A stretch of 23,202 bases of DNA from NCBI GenBank assembly GCA_040386355.1, contig JAZKFP010000044.1, positions 1-23,202 of the forward strand. The letters run 5' to 3'. The notes under the pieces were generated by a model. It was given only the letters and a program-made list of their open reading frames with translations. It had not been told where the DNA came from and did not search any database. Shown here one piece after another: positions 15,460 through 23,202 of the stretch. This DNA is from JAZKFP01 sp040386355 (GTDB lineage Bacteria > Pseudomonadota > Gammaproteobacteria > Pseudomonadales > UBA6940). Numbering within the stretch: position 1 is the stretch's first letter; every line of letters begins with the position of its first letter. A program made the position numbers and the translations under genes.

Positions 15460-16848
15460 ATGCCCTTAGAAAATGTAGATATTCAAAGAATTTCTACCAG
15501 TATTACTCCTGATCACAGTCTTGATATTTTATCTCCACTCGAAGTTCAAGAACTCCTCGCAACCAGCGATCAAGAGGTTTATGCAATTTTTCGTCGCTGC
15601 GCGTTGGCAATTCTTAATTCTGGCGCGATGCAGGATGACGCTAAACAAATTTTGGATCAGCATGCAGATTTTCAAATCAATGTGATTCAACAATCGCGTG
15701 GTATTAAGCTTGAATTGATCAATGCACCACAAGAAGCTTTTGTTGATGGAAACATTATTCGCGGCATTCGTGCACATTTATTTTCAGCATTACGCGATAT
15801 CGTTTATTTAAAAGCGGTACTTTCTCATCAAAAGCTGGGTGACATTAACAGTCAAACCGGAACTACCGATATGGTATTTCGCATTTTGCGTAACGCTGGT
15901 GTTTTACAAACTGGTGAAATGCAAAATCTTGTGGTCTGTTGGGGCGGGCATTCGATTTCCCGCGAAGAGTACGATTACAGCAAAGCCGTAGGATATGAAC
16001 TCGGTTTACGCGGCGCAAACATTGTCACCGGCTGTGGGCCAGGCGCGATGAAAGGTCCAATGAAAGGCGGTACGATCGCACATGCAAAACAACATATTCG
16101 TTCAGGGCGTTATATTGGATTAACTGAACCTGGTATTGTTGCTTCCGAACCACCAAATCCCATTGTGAATGAATTAGTAATTTTACCGGATATTGAAAAA
16201 CGTCTTGAGGCCTTTGTGCGTCTCGGTCACGGTATTATTATTTTTCCAGGCGGAGTTGGGACAACGGAAGAAACACTTTATTTATTAGGTATTTTATTAC
16301 ATCCCAAAAATGCAAATATTCCATTCCCTATTGTACTTACTGGACCTGCATCTTCGGCTGCGTATTTTGAACAAGTGACCACATTTTTAAGTGACACTCT
16401 GGGTGATGAATGTTTAAAACGCTTTGAAGTGATAGTTGGCGATCCAGCAGAAGCCGCCCGTAAAATGATGGGACATATGCCAGCAGTACGTGCGCACCGA
16501 CGATTATTAAAAGATGCGTATTATTTTAATTGGCAATTAGAAATATCACGCGAATTTCAAATGCCTTTTGATCCTACGCATACGAATATGCGTCAACTGG
16601 ATTTGCATTTAAATCAACCTAAACACCATTTAGCAGCGGCATTGCGTTGCGCATTTTCAGGTATCGTTGCTGGTAATGTAAAAGATTGTGGAATTAAAGC
16701 AATTGAACAACATGGTCCCTTTGAATTAAGTGGCGATACAAAATTAATGCAATCAATGGATAATTTATTACGTTCTTTTGTAAAACAAAAAAGAATGAAA
16801 TTAGGGGAAGCAGAATATCGGCCCTGTTATAAATTAGTGACAGAATAA
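15460..16848 (+). CDS. ppnN: nucleotide 5'-monophosphate nucleosidase PpnN (LOG family)
   Basis: Cleaves the N-glycosidic bond of purine and pyrimidine nucleoside monophosphates; in E. coli PpnN (YgdH, 454 aa) is activated by (p)ppGpp. This protein has 462 residues. The LOG-family core is clear: VVCWGGHSISREEYDYS, a Rossmann-like TGCGPGAMKGPMKGG loop, and IFPGGVGTTEET (PGGVGT at 263-268), the catalytic nucleotide-binding motif. The long N-terminal domain and the C-terminal extension beyond the LOG core identify the PpnN subgroup rather than the short cytokinin-type LOG proteins. GAGG lies seven bases before ATG 15460. It is divergent from ttcA and ends at its own terminator, so it is probably monocistronic. 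Confidence 0.94.
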   Translation: MPLENVDIQRISTSITPDHSLDILSPLEVQELLATSDQEVYAIFRRCALAILNSGAMQDDAKQILDQHADFQINVIQQSRGIKLELINAPQEAFVDGNIIRGIRAHLFSALRDIVYLKAVLSHQKLGDINSQTGTTDMVFRILRNAGVLQTGEMQNLVVCWGGHSISREEYDYSKAVGYELGLRGANIVTGCGPGAMKGPMKGGTIAHAKQHIRSGRYIGLTEPGIVASEPPNPIVNELVILPDIEKRLEAFVRLGHGIIIFPGGVGTTEETLYLLGILLHPKNANIPFPIVLTGPASSAAYFEQVTTFLSDTLGDECLKRFEVIVGDPAEAARKMMGHMPAVRAHRRLLKDAYYFNWQLEISREFQMPFDPTHTNMRQLDLHLNQPKHHLAAALRCAFSGIVAGNVKDCGIKAIEQHGPFELSGDTKLMQSMDNLLRSFVKQKRMKLGEAEYRPCYKLVTE

Positions 16849-16872
16849 AATAGTAACTGTATGAATTAAAAA

Positions 16873-16906
16873 GTGTATGCACATTAAAAAAATAATGTGC
16901 ATACAC
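16873..16906. terminator. bidirectional hairpin terminator
   Basis: A perfect 14-bp stem (GTGTATGCACATTA / TAATGTGCATACAC) encloses a six-A loop. On the plus strand it is followed by GACTTTTTCT; on the minus strand it is followed by TTTTTAATT. It sits 25 nt after the ppnN stop and 28 nt from the stop of the convergent gene, so it probably terminates both. Confidence 0.88.
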
Positions 16907-16933
16907 GACTTTTTCTAAGAATTAATACGTCTT

Positions 16934-17803
16934 TTAAAACTCATCATGTTGAGTAATATTTTGAAGATTAAAACTGGTTTCAATTAGCTTTACTATTTTT
17001 CCCTCGGACAATGTAGCTTCATGACCATCTTTCATATTTTGTGTTTTTCCATGAATATGTACTGTACCACCATGAACAATCGGAATATTTTCATCATTAG
17101 TTATATTAACAAAACCATTTCCCGCTTTAAAAGTGATTGTTCTTGCTTTGGACGAACCATCTATATGCACTATTTGCGGTCTTGGCTTTTCTTCGGGCAA
17201 CGCCTTTAAAATTAAATCTTGAACATCTGTATTATTAGCAACTTGAACGATTTGATGATTAGCTATTGTTAAGCCTTGTTGAAAAATTGAATTACCAATA
17301 TTTATTGTGCCTGGAAACATTTTTTTATCAATGCTCCCTAACCCTTTTAGAGCCAAATTTACGCATCGATTTGCTTCTTTAACCGCACCAGGTTTTTGCC
17401 CCTCTCTCGTCGATAACTCTAAGGATGCATGAGGATTTTCTATTCTTTTTTTTGTTCCAGAAACATCTACTGAAAAATCTGGAATTGCTTGAGTAAATTT
17501 TGATTTATTATCAGAAAAGAAAGAACAATCTTGCAGTAGATTTTCTACTGATTCTTTCACACCTGCACAATCATAAGCTGAAGTAAATAATTTAATAGAA
17601 GCAGCTTTGCTAGATAAACGACCGCAATAACCATCTGTATCCGCAACCGCTCCACGTATTCCCACAAAACCAACCACAACTTTTCCAAGTAACTTTAACG
17701 TTTTAGGTATTGAATTCATTCGAGATAAAACTGTTTTTTCAGTTTGAGTAAATTGAGTATCAGTTTTCAAAGCTTGGGCTTTGGATTGGATCGACAACGT
17801 CAT
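16934..17803 (-). CDS. unknown 289-residue protein
   Basis: I do not recognise it. The N-terminus is polar, with one moderately hydrophobic stretch at about residues 37-52 (LKLLGKVVVGFVGIRGAV) that is too weak to call a membrane helix or signal peptide firmly. The middle has several cysteines (YCGRL, YDCAGV, LQDCSFF, RCVNL). The C-terminal third (about 190-289) looks beta-rich, with repeated short strands such as RTITFKAGNGFVNIT and GGTVHIHGKTQNM. It ends in HDEF. GGAGA lies about six bases before ATG 17803. A bidirectional terminator follows it and a 12-bp hairpin lies upstream, so it is probably a single-gene unit. No family motif is visible; a secreted or host-directed role is only a guess. 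Confidence 0.72.
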   Translation of the reverse strand: MTLSIQSKAQALKTDTQFTQTEKTVLSRMNSIPKTLKLLGKVVVGFVGIRGAVADTDGYCGRLSSKAASIKLFTSAYDCAGVKESVENLLQDCSFFSDNKSKFTQAIPDFSVDVSGTKKRIENPHASLELSTREGQKPGAVKEANRCVNLALKGLGSIDKKMFPGTINIGNSIFQQGLTIANHQIVQVANNTDVQDLILKALPEEKPRPQIVHIDGSSKARTITFKAGNGFVNITNDENIPIVHGGTVHIHGKTQNMKDGHEATLSEGKIVKLIETSFNLQNITQHDEF

Positions 17804-17855
17804 AATAATTCTCCAAATTAAAAATTGTCAAAATAGTTTGAGGGGCAAAAGCGGA

Positions 17856-17889
17856 TGGAATGATATCATTTTTACAAGATATCATTCCA
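17856..17889. other. 12-bp perfect inverted repeat
   Basis: TGGAATGATATC and its exact complement are separated by a 10-nt AT-rich loop, in the 183-nt gap between the sigma-54 activator stop and the start of the 289-residue gene. On the minus strand it could terminate the activator transcript, but no T-run follows directly. Its position 53 nt before the next start codon also allows an operator or leader hairpin. Confidence 0.5.
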
Positions 17890-17986
17890 CATTAAGGAAT
17901 TTAGAGACAAGAAAGCTGGAATACATTGTCGAGCTTTTTATATGAACAACCAAAGCCTGTACATTTTTTAAAAAATATTTTTATAA

Positions 17987-19036
17987 TCAACCTACATCGC
18001 GCCGCTGTAACTCATATTTACGCATTTTTTCAACTAAGGTTGTGCGACGGATTCGCAATCGATCTGCAGCATGTGCAACAATCCCATCGGCGTCGTCTAA
18101 TGCCTGTTGAATAAATCGACATTCGAGTTGAGATAAATATTCTTTTAAGTCGATACCATGTAATGGCAACTGTTCTTTAATCCAAAAATCATTTTCTTCT
18201 GATAAATGTGTCTCATGATTTAATACAGATAGAGATACAGCATTGTCAACTGGTCTAGATTTTAACCGTGTTTGATAACGCGCTGGTAATTCATGTACAT
18301 CAATACATTTACCTGGGTGCGTTACTAACAAACGTTCAATAAGATTTGCAAGTTCTCGTACGTTACCTGGCCAATGATGATCTGCCAACGTATCCATACA
18401 ACGATCGGTAAAACGTAAAATAGCCCGATGTTCGGCATGTAATTTTGTTAAAAAATCTTCAATTAAAATCGGTAAATCACTGATACGGTCGCGAAGCGCA
18501 GGCATTTCTATAGGAAATACATTTAATCGATAATATAAATCTTCGCGAAAGAGACTTTCGGTTATGGCAGATTCCAAATCGCGATGAGTAGCTGCGATAA
18601 TTCGAACATCACTTTGTTGAATTTTTTGGCCACCAACACGTTCAAAGGTTCGTTCTTGTAAAACTCGTAAAAGTTTTACTTGCATCATCAACGGCATATC
18701 TCCTATTTCATCGAGAAATAAAGTACCACCTTCTGCAATTTCAAATCGGCCTTGGCGACTTGCAATGGCGCCGGTAAATGCGCCCTTTTCATGGCCAAAT
18801 AATTCACTTTCTAATAATTCAGCAGGAATTGCACCGCAATTTACCGGCACAAAGGGGTGAGATCCTCGTGTAGAAAGTCTATGTAAATTTTTTGCTACTA
18901 CTTCTTTACCAGTACCCGACTCACCCGTTATTAAAACAGTAACGTCTTTACCAGCAACTTGATGTATTAACTGCCGAACATTTTCAATTGCTTGGCTTGA
19001 ACCAACCAAATTTAATAACGAAAGTGACTTTTGCAT
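17987..19036 (-). CDS. FleQ-like sigma-54 activator lacking the N-terminal domain
   Basis: An AAA+ bacterial enhancer-binding protein that would remodel sigma-54 RNA polymerase. In order: Walker A GESGTGKE (38-45), the sigma-54-contacting GAFTGA loop (85-90), Walker B TLFLDE (105-110), the arginine-finger region FREDLYYRLNV (163-173), WPGNVREL (222-229), and a C-terminal Fis-type helix-turn-helix (about 305-345, AHAADRLRIRRTTLVEKM). Wording such as LVGSSQAIENVRQLIHQVA and IRRTTLVEKMRKY strongly resembles FleQ/FlrA, the flagellar and exopolysaccharide master regulator. FleQ is about 490 residues with a receiver-like N-terminal domain; this protein has 349 and starts almost at the AAA+ boundary. 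ATG 19036 has GAGG upstream, and I see no remnant of the missing domain in the next 150 nt. Its target genes are unknown. Confidence 0.92.
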   Translation of the reverse strand: MQKSLSLLNLVGSSQAIENVRQLIHQVAGKDVTVLITGESGTGKEVVAKNLHRLSTRGSHPFVPVNCGAIPAELLESELFGHEKGAFTGAIASRQGRFEIAEGGTLFLDEIGDMPLMMQVKLLRVLQERTFERVGGQKIQQSDVRIIAATHRDLESAITESLFREDLYYRLNVFPIEMPALRDRISDLPILIEDFLTKLHAEHRAILRFTDRCMDTLADHHWPGNVRELANLIERLLVTHPGKCIDVHELPARYQTRLKSRPVDNAVSLSVLNHETHLSEENDFWIKEQLPLHGIDLKEYLSQLECRFIQQALDDADGIVAHAADRLRIRRTTLVEKMRKYELQRRDVG

Positions 19037-19227
19037 TCCTACCTCATTGCTAGCGACTGCACACTAGCGAACTGCTACTTAATTAAATTATTTTTTGACG
19101 CTTTCGTCTTAAGTAAAGGTCAAGAAATTGGCAGGGGTCAAATTAATTTAGGTGATTTTTGCATTGATGTTATTAAAGAATTAACAGAGCTAGAAGTTCT
19201 ATAGATAATTAATTCATGTGTTTGAAA
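19037..19227. other. gap upstream of the FleQ-like gene, possible gene remnant
   Basis: This stretch must hold the promoter of the FleQ-like gene, but no convincing boxes stand out. On the plus strand a frame stays open up to TAG 19202-19204. Its last 30 or so codons read like protein (SKGQEIGRGQINLGDF, then CIDVIKELTELEVL). There is no ATG and no ribosome site, and the only possible start (TTG 19031) lies antisense within the activator gene. It may be the 3' remnant of a lost gene or chance. Confidence 0.25.
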
Positions 19228-19484
19228 CGGGCGAACGCATATGAATTTTCTATGGTGAAATGTTTTATCAAAAGTGTTTTGTGGGAAAGCACATGCGGGC
19301 GAATGATTATTCGCCCCTACGCCAACCGTTTGAGATTTAAGTATTTTAAGGAAAGTGGTGATTTTTTTAGGGGCGAATAATCATTCGCCTGTGTTGAACG
19401 CTGCCAATTACTGATTGAACTTTTACTGATTAAAAGAGTTGAAAAGTGTTTTAGGAAAGCACCTTTGCATTCGGTATATATTTG
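19228..19484. repeat. family II palindromic element, copy C
   Basis: An approximately 257-bp element in the same orientation as copy A. The inner arms at 19298-19319 and 19368-19389 are a perfect 22-bp inverted repeat, each holding the GGGCGAATGATTATTCGCC near-palindrome; a C-to-T change in the right arm (CCT for CCC) shortens it. The outer ends GAACGCATATGAATTTTC and (other strand) TATATACCGAATGCAAAGG are imperfect inverted repeats that also match the ends of copy A. It lies between the ppiD stop and the FleQ-like gene. The region 19485-19544 shows nothing else. A 68-codon minus-strand open frame crossing it shares ANDYSPL with the spurious frame in copy A. Confidence 0.85.
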
Positions 19485-19544
19485 CTTATAAAAGTTTAAA
19501 GTATGGAAAATTATGATGAACAATATAAAAAAATATTTTTATAT

Positions 19545-21596
19545 TTATTCTGCTGCCTGCGGCTCATCGACAGAATTATTAATTTTAATTTTTGCATCTA
19601 TTTTCTGTTGTTCTAAAAAAGCTGATACAAAAGAATCTGCTACACGCTGCTTTAAATTATTTTCTATTTCATTCCAAACAGATTGATTTTCTTTATCTTG
19701 TTCTTCAGGTGATTTTATTTCTTCTTTCGCAATAGAGTCATCTTGTTCAATGGATGAATTAACTGAAGCTGGGTCCTTTGCTTGAGTAATATCCGAAAAT
19801 TTAGTACGCCGAGATTTTGGTAATACGGCAGGAATAATGTCTTTTAACTGCACAATAAAAAACATATCTTGTGTCGTCACTGAATTCAAAGATTGTTCAT
19901 TTTTACCACTTAATTTAAAACTTTCCGCTACAACTTCAGAAGGTAAATAAGCAAAGCGACGATCGATTTCGAAATCACGCCAGTTTAGATTTTCAGGAAT
20001 ATCTAAAGATGATTTTTCATTATCATATTTAGCTTTGATATCTGCTAAAGATTGGCCTTGCTTTAACTGAGTCAATATTTTTTGACCAGAAGTTTTTATT
20101 TCCTCTAAAACTTTACTGTCAGTGAGTTTTGTTTTAATAGCAGATTTTACATCAGCAAGGGGTTGAATTTGAGCTTCTCGATAACCTGCACGTCGACCAA
20201 CAATAACATGGCCATCGGCAACTTCAATAATTTCTGAATTATGATTATTTTGTAAGACTTCGTCGACAAACAAAGCATTACGAACTTTTGCATCTGCAAA
20301 AATTCCTGTACCTTGATCTTTATCCATCCAATCTGATTTTTTAATTTTTTGTTCGGAAATTGCTGCACTTTGTTCAAGATCATCGGTTTCAAAAGCTAAG
20401 CGTTTAATTTCATCAGCCAATTCAACAAAACGAACTCGCTGTTTTTCATCTGTAGCTGCCGTAATAAGAGAATCTTTTTGAACTTCGAATGACTCAGGTT
20501 TGTCATCTTGAATAGTGAGTAATTTAATAATATGAAAGCCGTATTCAGTTTCAACTGGTTCTGAAATTTCACCCGTTTTCATGCTAAATGCTGCTTTTTC
20601 AAAAGCTGGTTCATAAGATCCACGTGGTGCAAAACCTAAATTACCACCGTCATTTCGGCTACCTGCATCGTCCGATAAATCTTTTGCAACAACAGCAAAA
20701 TCTTCTAATTTTAAACGCGATTGAATGGTTTCTATTTTCTTTTGCACATCTTCTTTGGACTTATCTTCAGTATGTATCAAGATATGGGCAATTTCACGTT
20801 CTTCACGCGCTTCACCATTTTTCAAATAATCTTCATAGGCTTTTTTTAATTCTTCATCAGAAGGACTATCAACTTTTACATCAGCAACTTTTAATTCCAG
20901 ATAATCAAAGCGTGCGCTTGCTGGTTGTAGATATTGAGTTTTATTTTCTTTGTAAAATTTTTCAATTTCTTGATCGGTCACGGTTATTTTTTCAGCAAAT
21001 TGTTCCTTCGAGAATTGTAATAATTGAATAGATCGACGTTGTTGATAAAGTTGATATAGTTCATCAATTTCTTTTGGATGAATAAAAGCAGGGGCTGCAA
21101 GAGCTAATGATAAACGCTGAATACCTAAATCTTTTTTAATTTCTTCTGTTAACTCTTTAGGAGAATAACCAATTTGGCGTGCAAAACGATCAAAAACGTC
21201 TCTAGAAAATGTTTCATTTTCCTTAAATTGAGATTGGGATTGAATGTATTCTGCAAGTGAGGTGTTAGAAACATCGATGTCAAATTCTTCTAATGAACTT
21301 TGAAAAATTAAACGGTTTACCATTTGGTCTGTAACGGTTTGCTCAAGCGCTTGCTTCATGCTTGCATTCAATTCCATTTGACCCTGGTATTGTTGCTGCA
21401 ATTGCTGCCAACGTTGATCTACCAACTGAGCAATTTGCTGTTTGCTAACATCAACGTCATTAACAGTTAACGCTGGTTTTTCTTTATTTAAAACATTTAG
21501 AAGTGCTTCAGATCCCATTAATACAAACAATAGGATAATTACACCAAGTACAAGCTTCCCAAACCATCCTTGAACTAAATTACGGAAAACTTGCAC
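19545..21596 (-). CDS. ppiD: periplasmic folding factor PpiD (parvulin-type PPIase)
   Basis: Inner-membrane-anchored chaperone that meets outer-membrane and periplasmic proteins leaving the SecYEG translocon. It has 683 residues (E. coli 623). A single N-terminal anchor (about 14-33, KLVLGVIILLFVLMGSEALL) is followed by SurA-like N-terminal helices (about 40-260) and a parvulin domain (about 268-362: EIAHILIHTED, DDGGNLGF-type segment, YGFHIIKLL). A second, less conserved half follows. Near the C-terminus, residues about 600-640 form a highly acidic low-complexity insert (AKDPASVNSSIEQDDSIAKE, then EEIKSPEEQDKENQ). The start is GTG 21596 with AGGAG about 10 nt upstream. It follows hupB and lon as in E. 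coli, supporting orthology. Confidence 0.95.
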   Translation of the reverse strand: MQVFRNLVQGWFGKLVLGVIILLFVLMGSEALLNVLNKEKPALTVNDVDVSKQQIAQLVDQRWQQLQQQYQGQMELNASMKQALEQTVTDQMVNRLIFQSSLEEFDIDVSNTSLAEYIQSQSQFKENETFSRDVFDRFARQIGYSPKELTEEIKKDLGIQRLSLALAAPAFIHPKEIDELYQLYQQRRSIQLLQFSKEQFAEKITVTDQEIEKFYKENKTQYLQPASARFDYLELKVADVKVDSPSDEELKKAYEDYLKNGEAREEREIAHILIHTEDKSKEDVQKKIETIQSRLKLEDFAVVAKDLSDDAGSRNDGGNLGFAPRGSYEPAFEKAAFSMKTGEISEPVETEYGFHIIKLLTIQDDKPESFEVQKDSLITAATDEKQRVRFVELADEIKRLAFETDDLEQSAAISEQKIKKSDWMDKDQGTGIFADAKVRNALFVDEVLQNNHNSEIIEVADGHVIVGRRAGYREAQIQPLADVKSAIKTKLTDSKVLEEIKTSGQKILTQLKQGQSLADIKAKYDNEKSSLDIPENLNWRDFEIDRRFAYLPSEVVAESFKLSGKNEQSLNSVTTQDMFFIVQLKDIIPAVLPKSRRTKFSDITQAKDPASVNSSIEQDDSIAKEEIKSPEEQDKENQSVWNEIENNLKQRVADSFVSAFLEQQKIDAKIKINNSVDEPQAAE

Positions 21597-21765
21597 GCAA
21601 TGTTTTCTCCTATTACAAAACAGATATATACCTGTTTATTATTGATCGACCAAAGCAATTTCACATAAATGAAATTACTCAATGATTTAGCAGATTTGAA
21701 ATGCGAATCAAAATATATTAAATATGATTAACACACTTAAATTATATTCAGTGGAATACTTTAAT

Positions 21766-22044
21766 TTAATTAGAATCAACTAATTGTTTTAGATTTTTAC
21801 TAGGTTTAAATGCTGGAACACGAGATGCCGGAACATCCATAGATTCACCGGTTCGAGGATTTCTGACCGTACGAGGACCGCGGTCCTTTACAACAAATGT
21901 TCCAAATCCCATTAATGCAACTTGTTCACCTGTTTGCATTGCCTGACTAATGGATTTAATTACTGCGTCTAAGGCTTTGGTTGCATCAACTTTAGTTAAA
22001 GACGCTTCTTCTGCGACCGCATCAACTAGTTCAGATCTATTCAC
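21766..22044 (-). CDS. hupB: DNA-binding protein HU-beta
   Basis: A 92-residue nucleoid protein of the HU/IHF fold (E. coli HupB, 90 aa) that bends and compacts DNA without sequence preference. Helical dimerisation half: MNRSELVDAVAEEASLTKVD. Then the GFGTFVVKDR core and the DNA-binding beta arm RTVRNPRTGESMDVPASRVP, which contains the conserved RNP tip for intercalation. The end FKPSKNLKQLVDSN is normal. The start is GTG 22044, with AGGAG six bases upstream. It lies between lon and ppiD as in other Gammaproteobacteria, with long untranslated gaps on both sides, consistent with its own promoter. Confidence 0.97.
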   Translation of the reverse strand: MNRSELVDAVAEEASLTKVDATKALDAVIKSISQAMQTGEQVALMGFGTFVVKDRGPRTVRNPRTGESMDVPASRVPAFKPSKNLKQLVDSN

Positions 22045-22360
22045 AAAACACTCCTATTTTGTAAAAAAGTGGATTTAAAAAGGTATTCAATAGTTGATTT
22101 AATTTTTTGAAGAAAAAATTCATTAACAACTAGTTTTTAGTTTTGAAATAAAAATTACGCGTCTATATCAGACTCATAATAATTTTTCCGCAAAATCTCA
22201 TTTGCAAGAATATTGCAACGAGAAAATGATTCTGCGTTTGGTATATCACTAAGTGATTTGTATTATTACTGAAAGACGAAGCGAAACTCTAACAGATTTT
22301 TTATACTTCGTCTCAATCCAAATTCATATCTTTAAGATAATATTTTTTACAAAAATATTA
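22045..22360. other. lon-hupB gap with several hairpins
   Basis: A non-coding gap of 316 nt. On the hupB side, 22091-22132 forms an imperfect hairpin (TAGTTG...CAACTA with T6/A6 next to the loop), which would lie in the hupB leader. At 22274-22281 / 22306-22313 an 8-bp pair (AGACGAAG / CTTCGTCT) brackets an AT-rich loop. At 22336-22347 / 22351-22362 a 12-bp AT-only stem reaches into the lon stop codon and may help end lon transcription, though no clean T-run follows. The hupB promoter must be here, but I could not fix one with confidence. Confidence 0.5.
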
Positions 22361-23202
22361 TCAGTGTGGAATGGTAGGGCTTGCTTTGCCAGTGTCAAGT
22401 CCTACACCAGATAAAGGTGAATTATCTTTGATTGATTCTCCCTCTTCGTCAATTAACAAAGGTTGAGGATAACGCTGTAAAGCAATTTCTAATACTTGTT
22501 CAATCCATTCTACACAACGTATATCTAATGCTTCTTTTATATTATCGGGAATCTCTGCAAGATCACGCTCATTTTCTTTTGGAATAATAACCGTTTCAAT
22601 TCCGCCCCGATGCGCTGCTAATAATTTTTCTTTTAATCCACCAATCGGAAGTACTTGGCCACGCAAAGTAATTTCACCAGTCATCGCAACCGATGAACGG
22701 ACTGGAATGCCCGTAAGGACCGAAACAAACGCTGTGCACATTCCAACACCAGCGCTTGGACCATCTTTAGGTGTTGCACCTTCTGGTACATGAATATGAA
22801 AATCAGTTTTGTCATAAAAATCTGAAGGAATTCCTAACGTGCGACTCCGACTACGAACAACGGTTAATGCCGCTTGGATACTTTCTTTCATAACATCGCC
22901 GAGTGAGCCGGTACGAATTTGATTACCTTTTCCTGGCAATGCCGCCGCTTCAATAACGAGTAAATCTCCACCAACTGAAGTCCAAGCAAGGCCTGTAACT
23001 TGTCCAATTCGATCTTCTTTTTCTGCACGTCCATAATGACATTTTCGAACACCACAGTAGTGTTCTAAAAGTTCTGGGGTAATGTGGATTTGTTTATTTT
23101 TCTCAGGATCAAATGCAGATTCTTTAACTGTTTTACGAGCAACTTTGGCAATTTCTCTTTCTAAACCACGCACACCGGCTTCTTTGGTGTAATAACGAAT
23201 TA
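22361..23202 (-). CDS. lon: ATP-dependent protease Lon, C-terminal part
   Basis: The 3' end of lon; the 5' part lies beyond the right edge. The frame is open to the edge, where IRYYTKEAGVRGLEREIAK continues upstream of the first in-frame GTG, so no start lies here. The fragment covers the end of the AAA+ module and the whole proteolytic domain. The catalytic Ser is in PKDGPSAGVGM (codon 22754-22756) and the catalytic Lys in GGLKEKLLAAHRGG (codon 22631-22633), the Lon Ser-Lys dyad. After the normal end of the domain (IEQVLEIALQRYPQP) it carries an extra tail of about 30 polar residues, ending GKASPTIPH, not present in E. coli Lon. Lon degrades misfolded and regulatory proteins in the cytoplasm. 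Confidence 0.97.
   Translation of the reverse strand, partial: IRYYTKEAGVRGLEREIAKVARKTVKESAFDPEKNKQIHITPELLEHYCGVRKCHYGRAEKEDRIGQVTGLAWTSVGGDLLVIEAAALPGKGNQIRTGSLGDVMKESIQAALTVVRSRSRTLGIPSDFYDKTDFHIHVPEGATPKDGPSAGVGMCTAFVSVLTGIPVRSSVAMTGEITLRGQVLPIGGLKEKLLAAHRGGIETVIIPKENERDLAEIPDNIKEALDIRCVEWIEQVLEIALQRYPQPLLIDEEGESIKDNSPLSGVGLDTGKASPTIPH

Noticed and set aside
16694..16906. A minus-strand 70-codon frame over the ppnN 3' end
   Set aside because: Antisense to the conserved ppnN C-terminus and initiated within the terminator region.
19317..19523. A 68-codon minus-strand frame across family II copy C
   Set aside because: Same artefact as in copy A; no ribosome site and no conserved protein character outside the repeat.

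Overview
The window is an AT-rich (visibly well under 45% GC) chromosomal segment of a gammaproteobacterium. The lon-hupB-ppiD order, malate synthase G, TtcA, PpnN and a FleQ-type sigma-54 activator all fit that class. The single LolC/E subunit next to LolD, the lineage-specific proteins of unknown function and the dense palindromic intergenic repeats suggest a Legionellales/Coxiellaceae-like host-associated lineage. That placement is inference, not shown directly by the sequence.

Layout, left to right. (1) topA runs off the left edge on the minus strand. A 234-residue membrane-anchored protein of unknown function diverges from it. (2) A convergent gap with a repeat and a bidirectional terminator precedes glcB (malate synthase G). 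A long inverted-repeat element then separates glcB from a CPA1-type cation/proton antiporter. (3) A minus-strand cluster follows: lolC/E, lolD (8-nt overlap) and an unknown 341-residue membrane protein, which together look like one operon. (4) An AddB-like Fe-S PD-(D/E)XK nuclease lies downstream of ttcA; the gap between them is one palindromic element. (5) ppnN diverges from ttcA and converges on an unknown 289-residue gene across a perfect bidirectional terminator. (6) A FleQ-like sigma-54 activator lacking the receiver-like domain is followed (moving right) by a repeat, ppiD, hupB and the 3' end of lon, which runs off the right edge.

Most genes are housekeeping: DNA topology, envelope lipoprotein export and periplasmic folding, tRNA thiolation, nucleotide homeostasis, proteolysis, glyoxylate use. 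The unusual content is in the gaps. Three families of palindromic, MITE-like elements occupy most gaps longer than 200 nt. Family I (2 copies) sits in the same orientation directly upstream of two start codons, and one copy supplies the last codons and stop of ttcA. Family II (3 copies) carries a 20-bp palindrome nested inside a longer inverted repeat. Family III has 22-bp perfect arms, with a probable decayed relative upstream of ppnN. No tRNA, rRNA, CRISPR array, complete insertion sequence or phage gene was seen.
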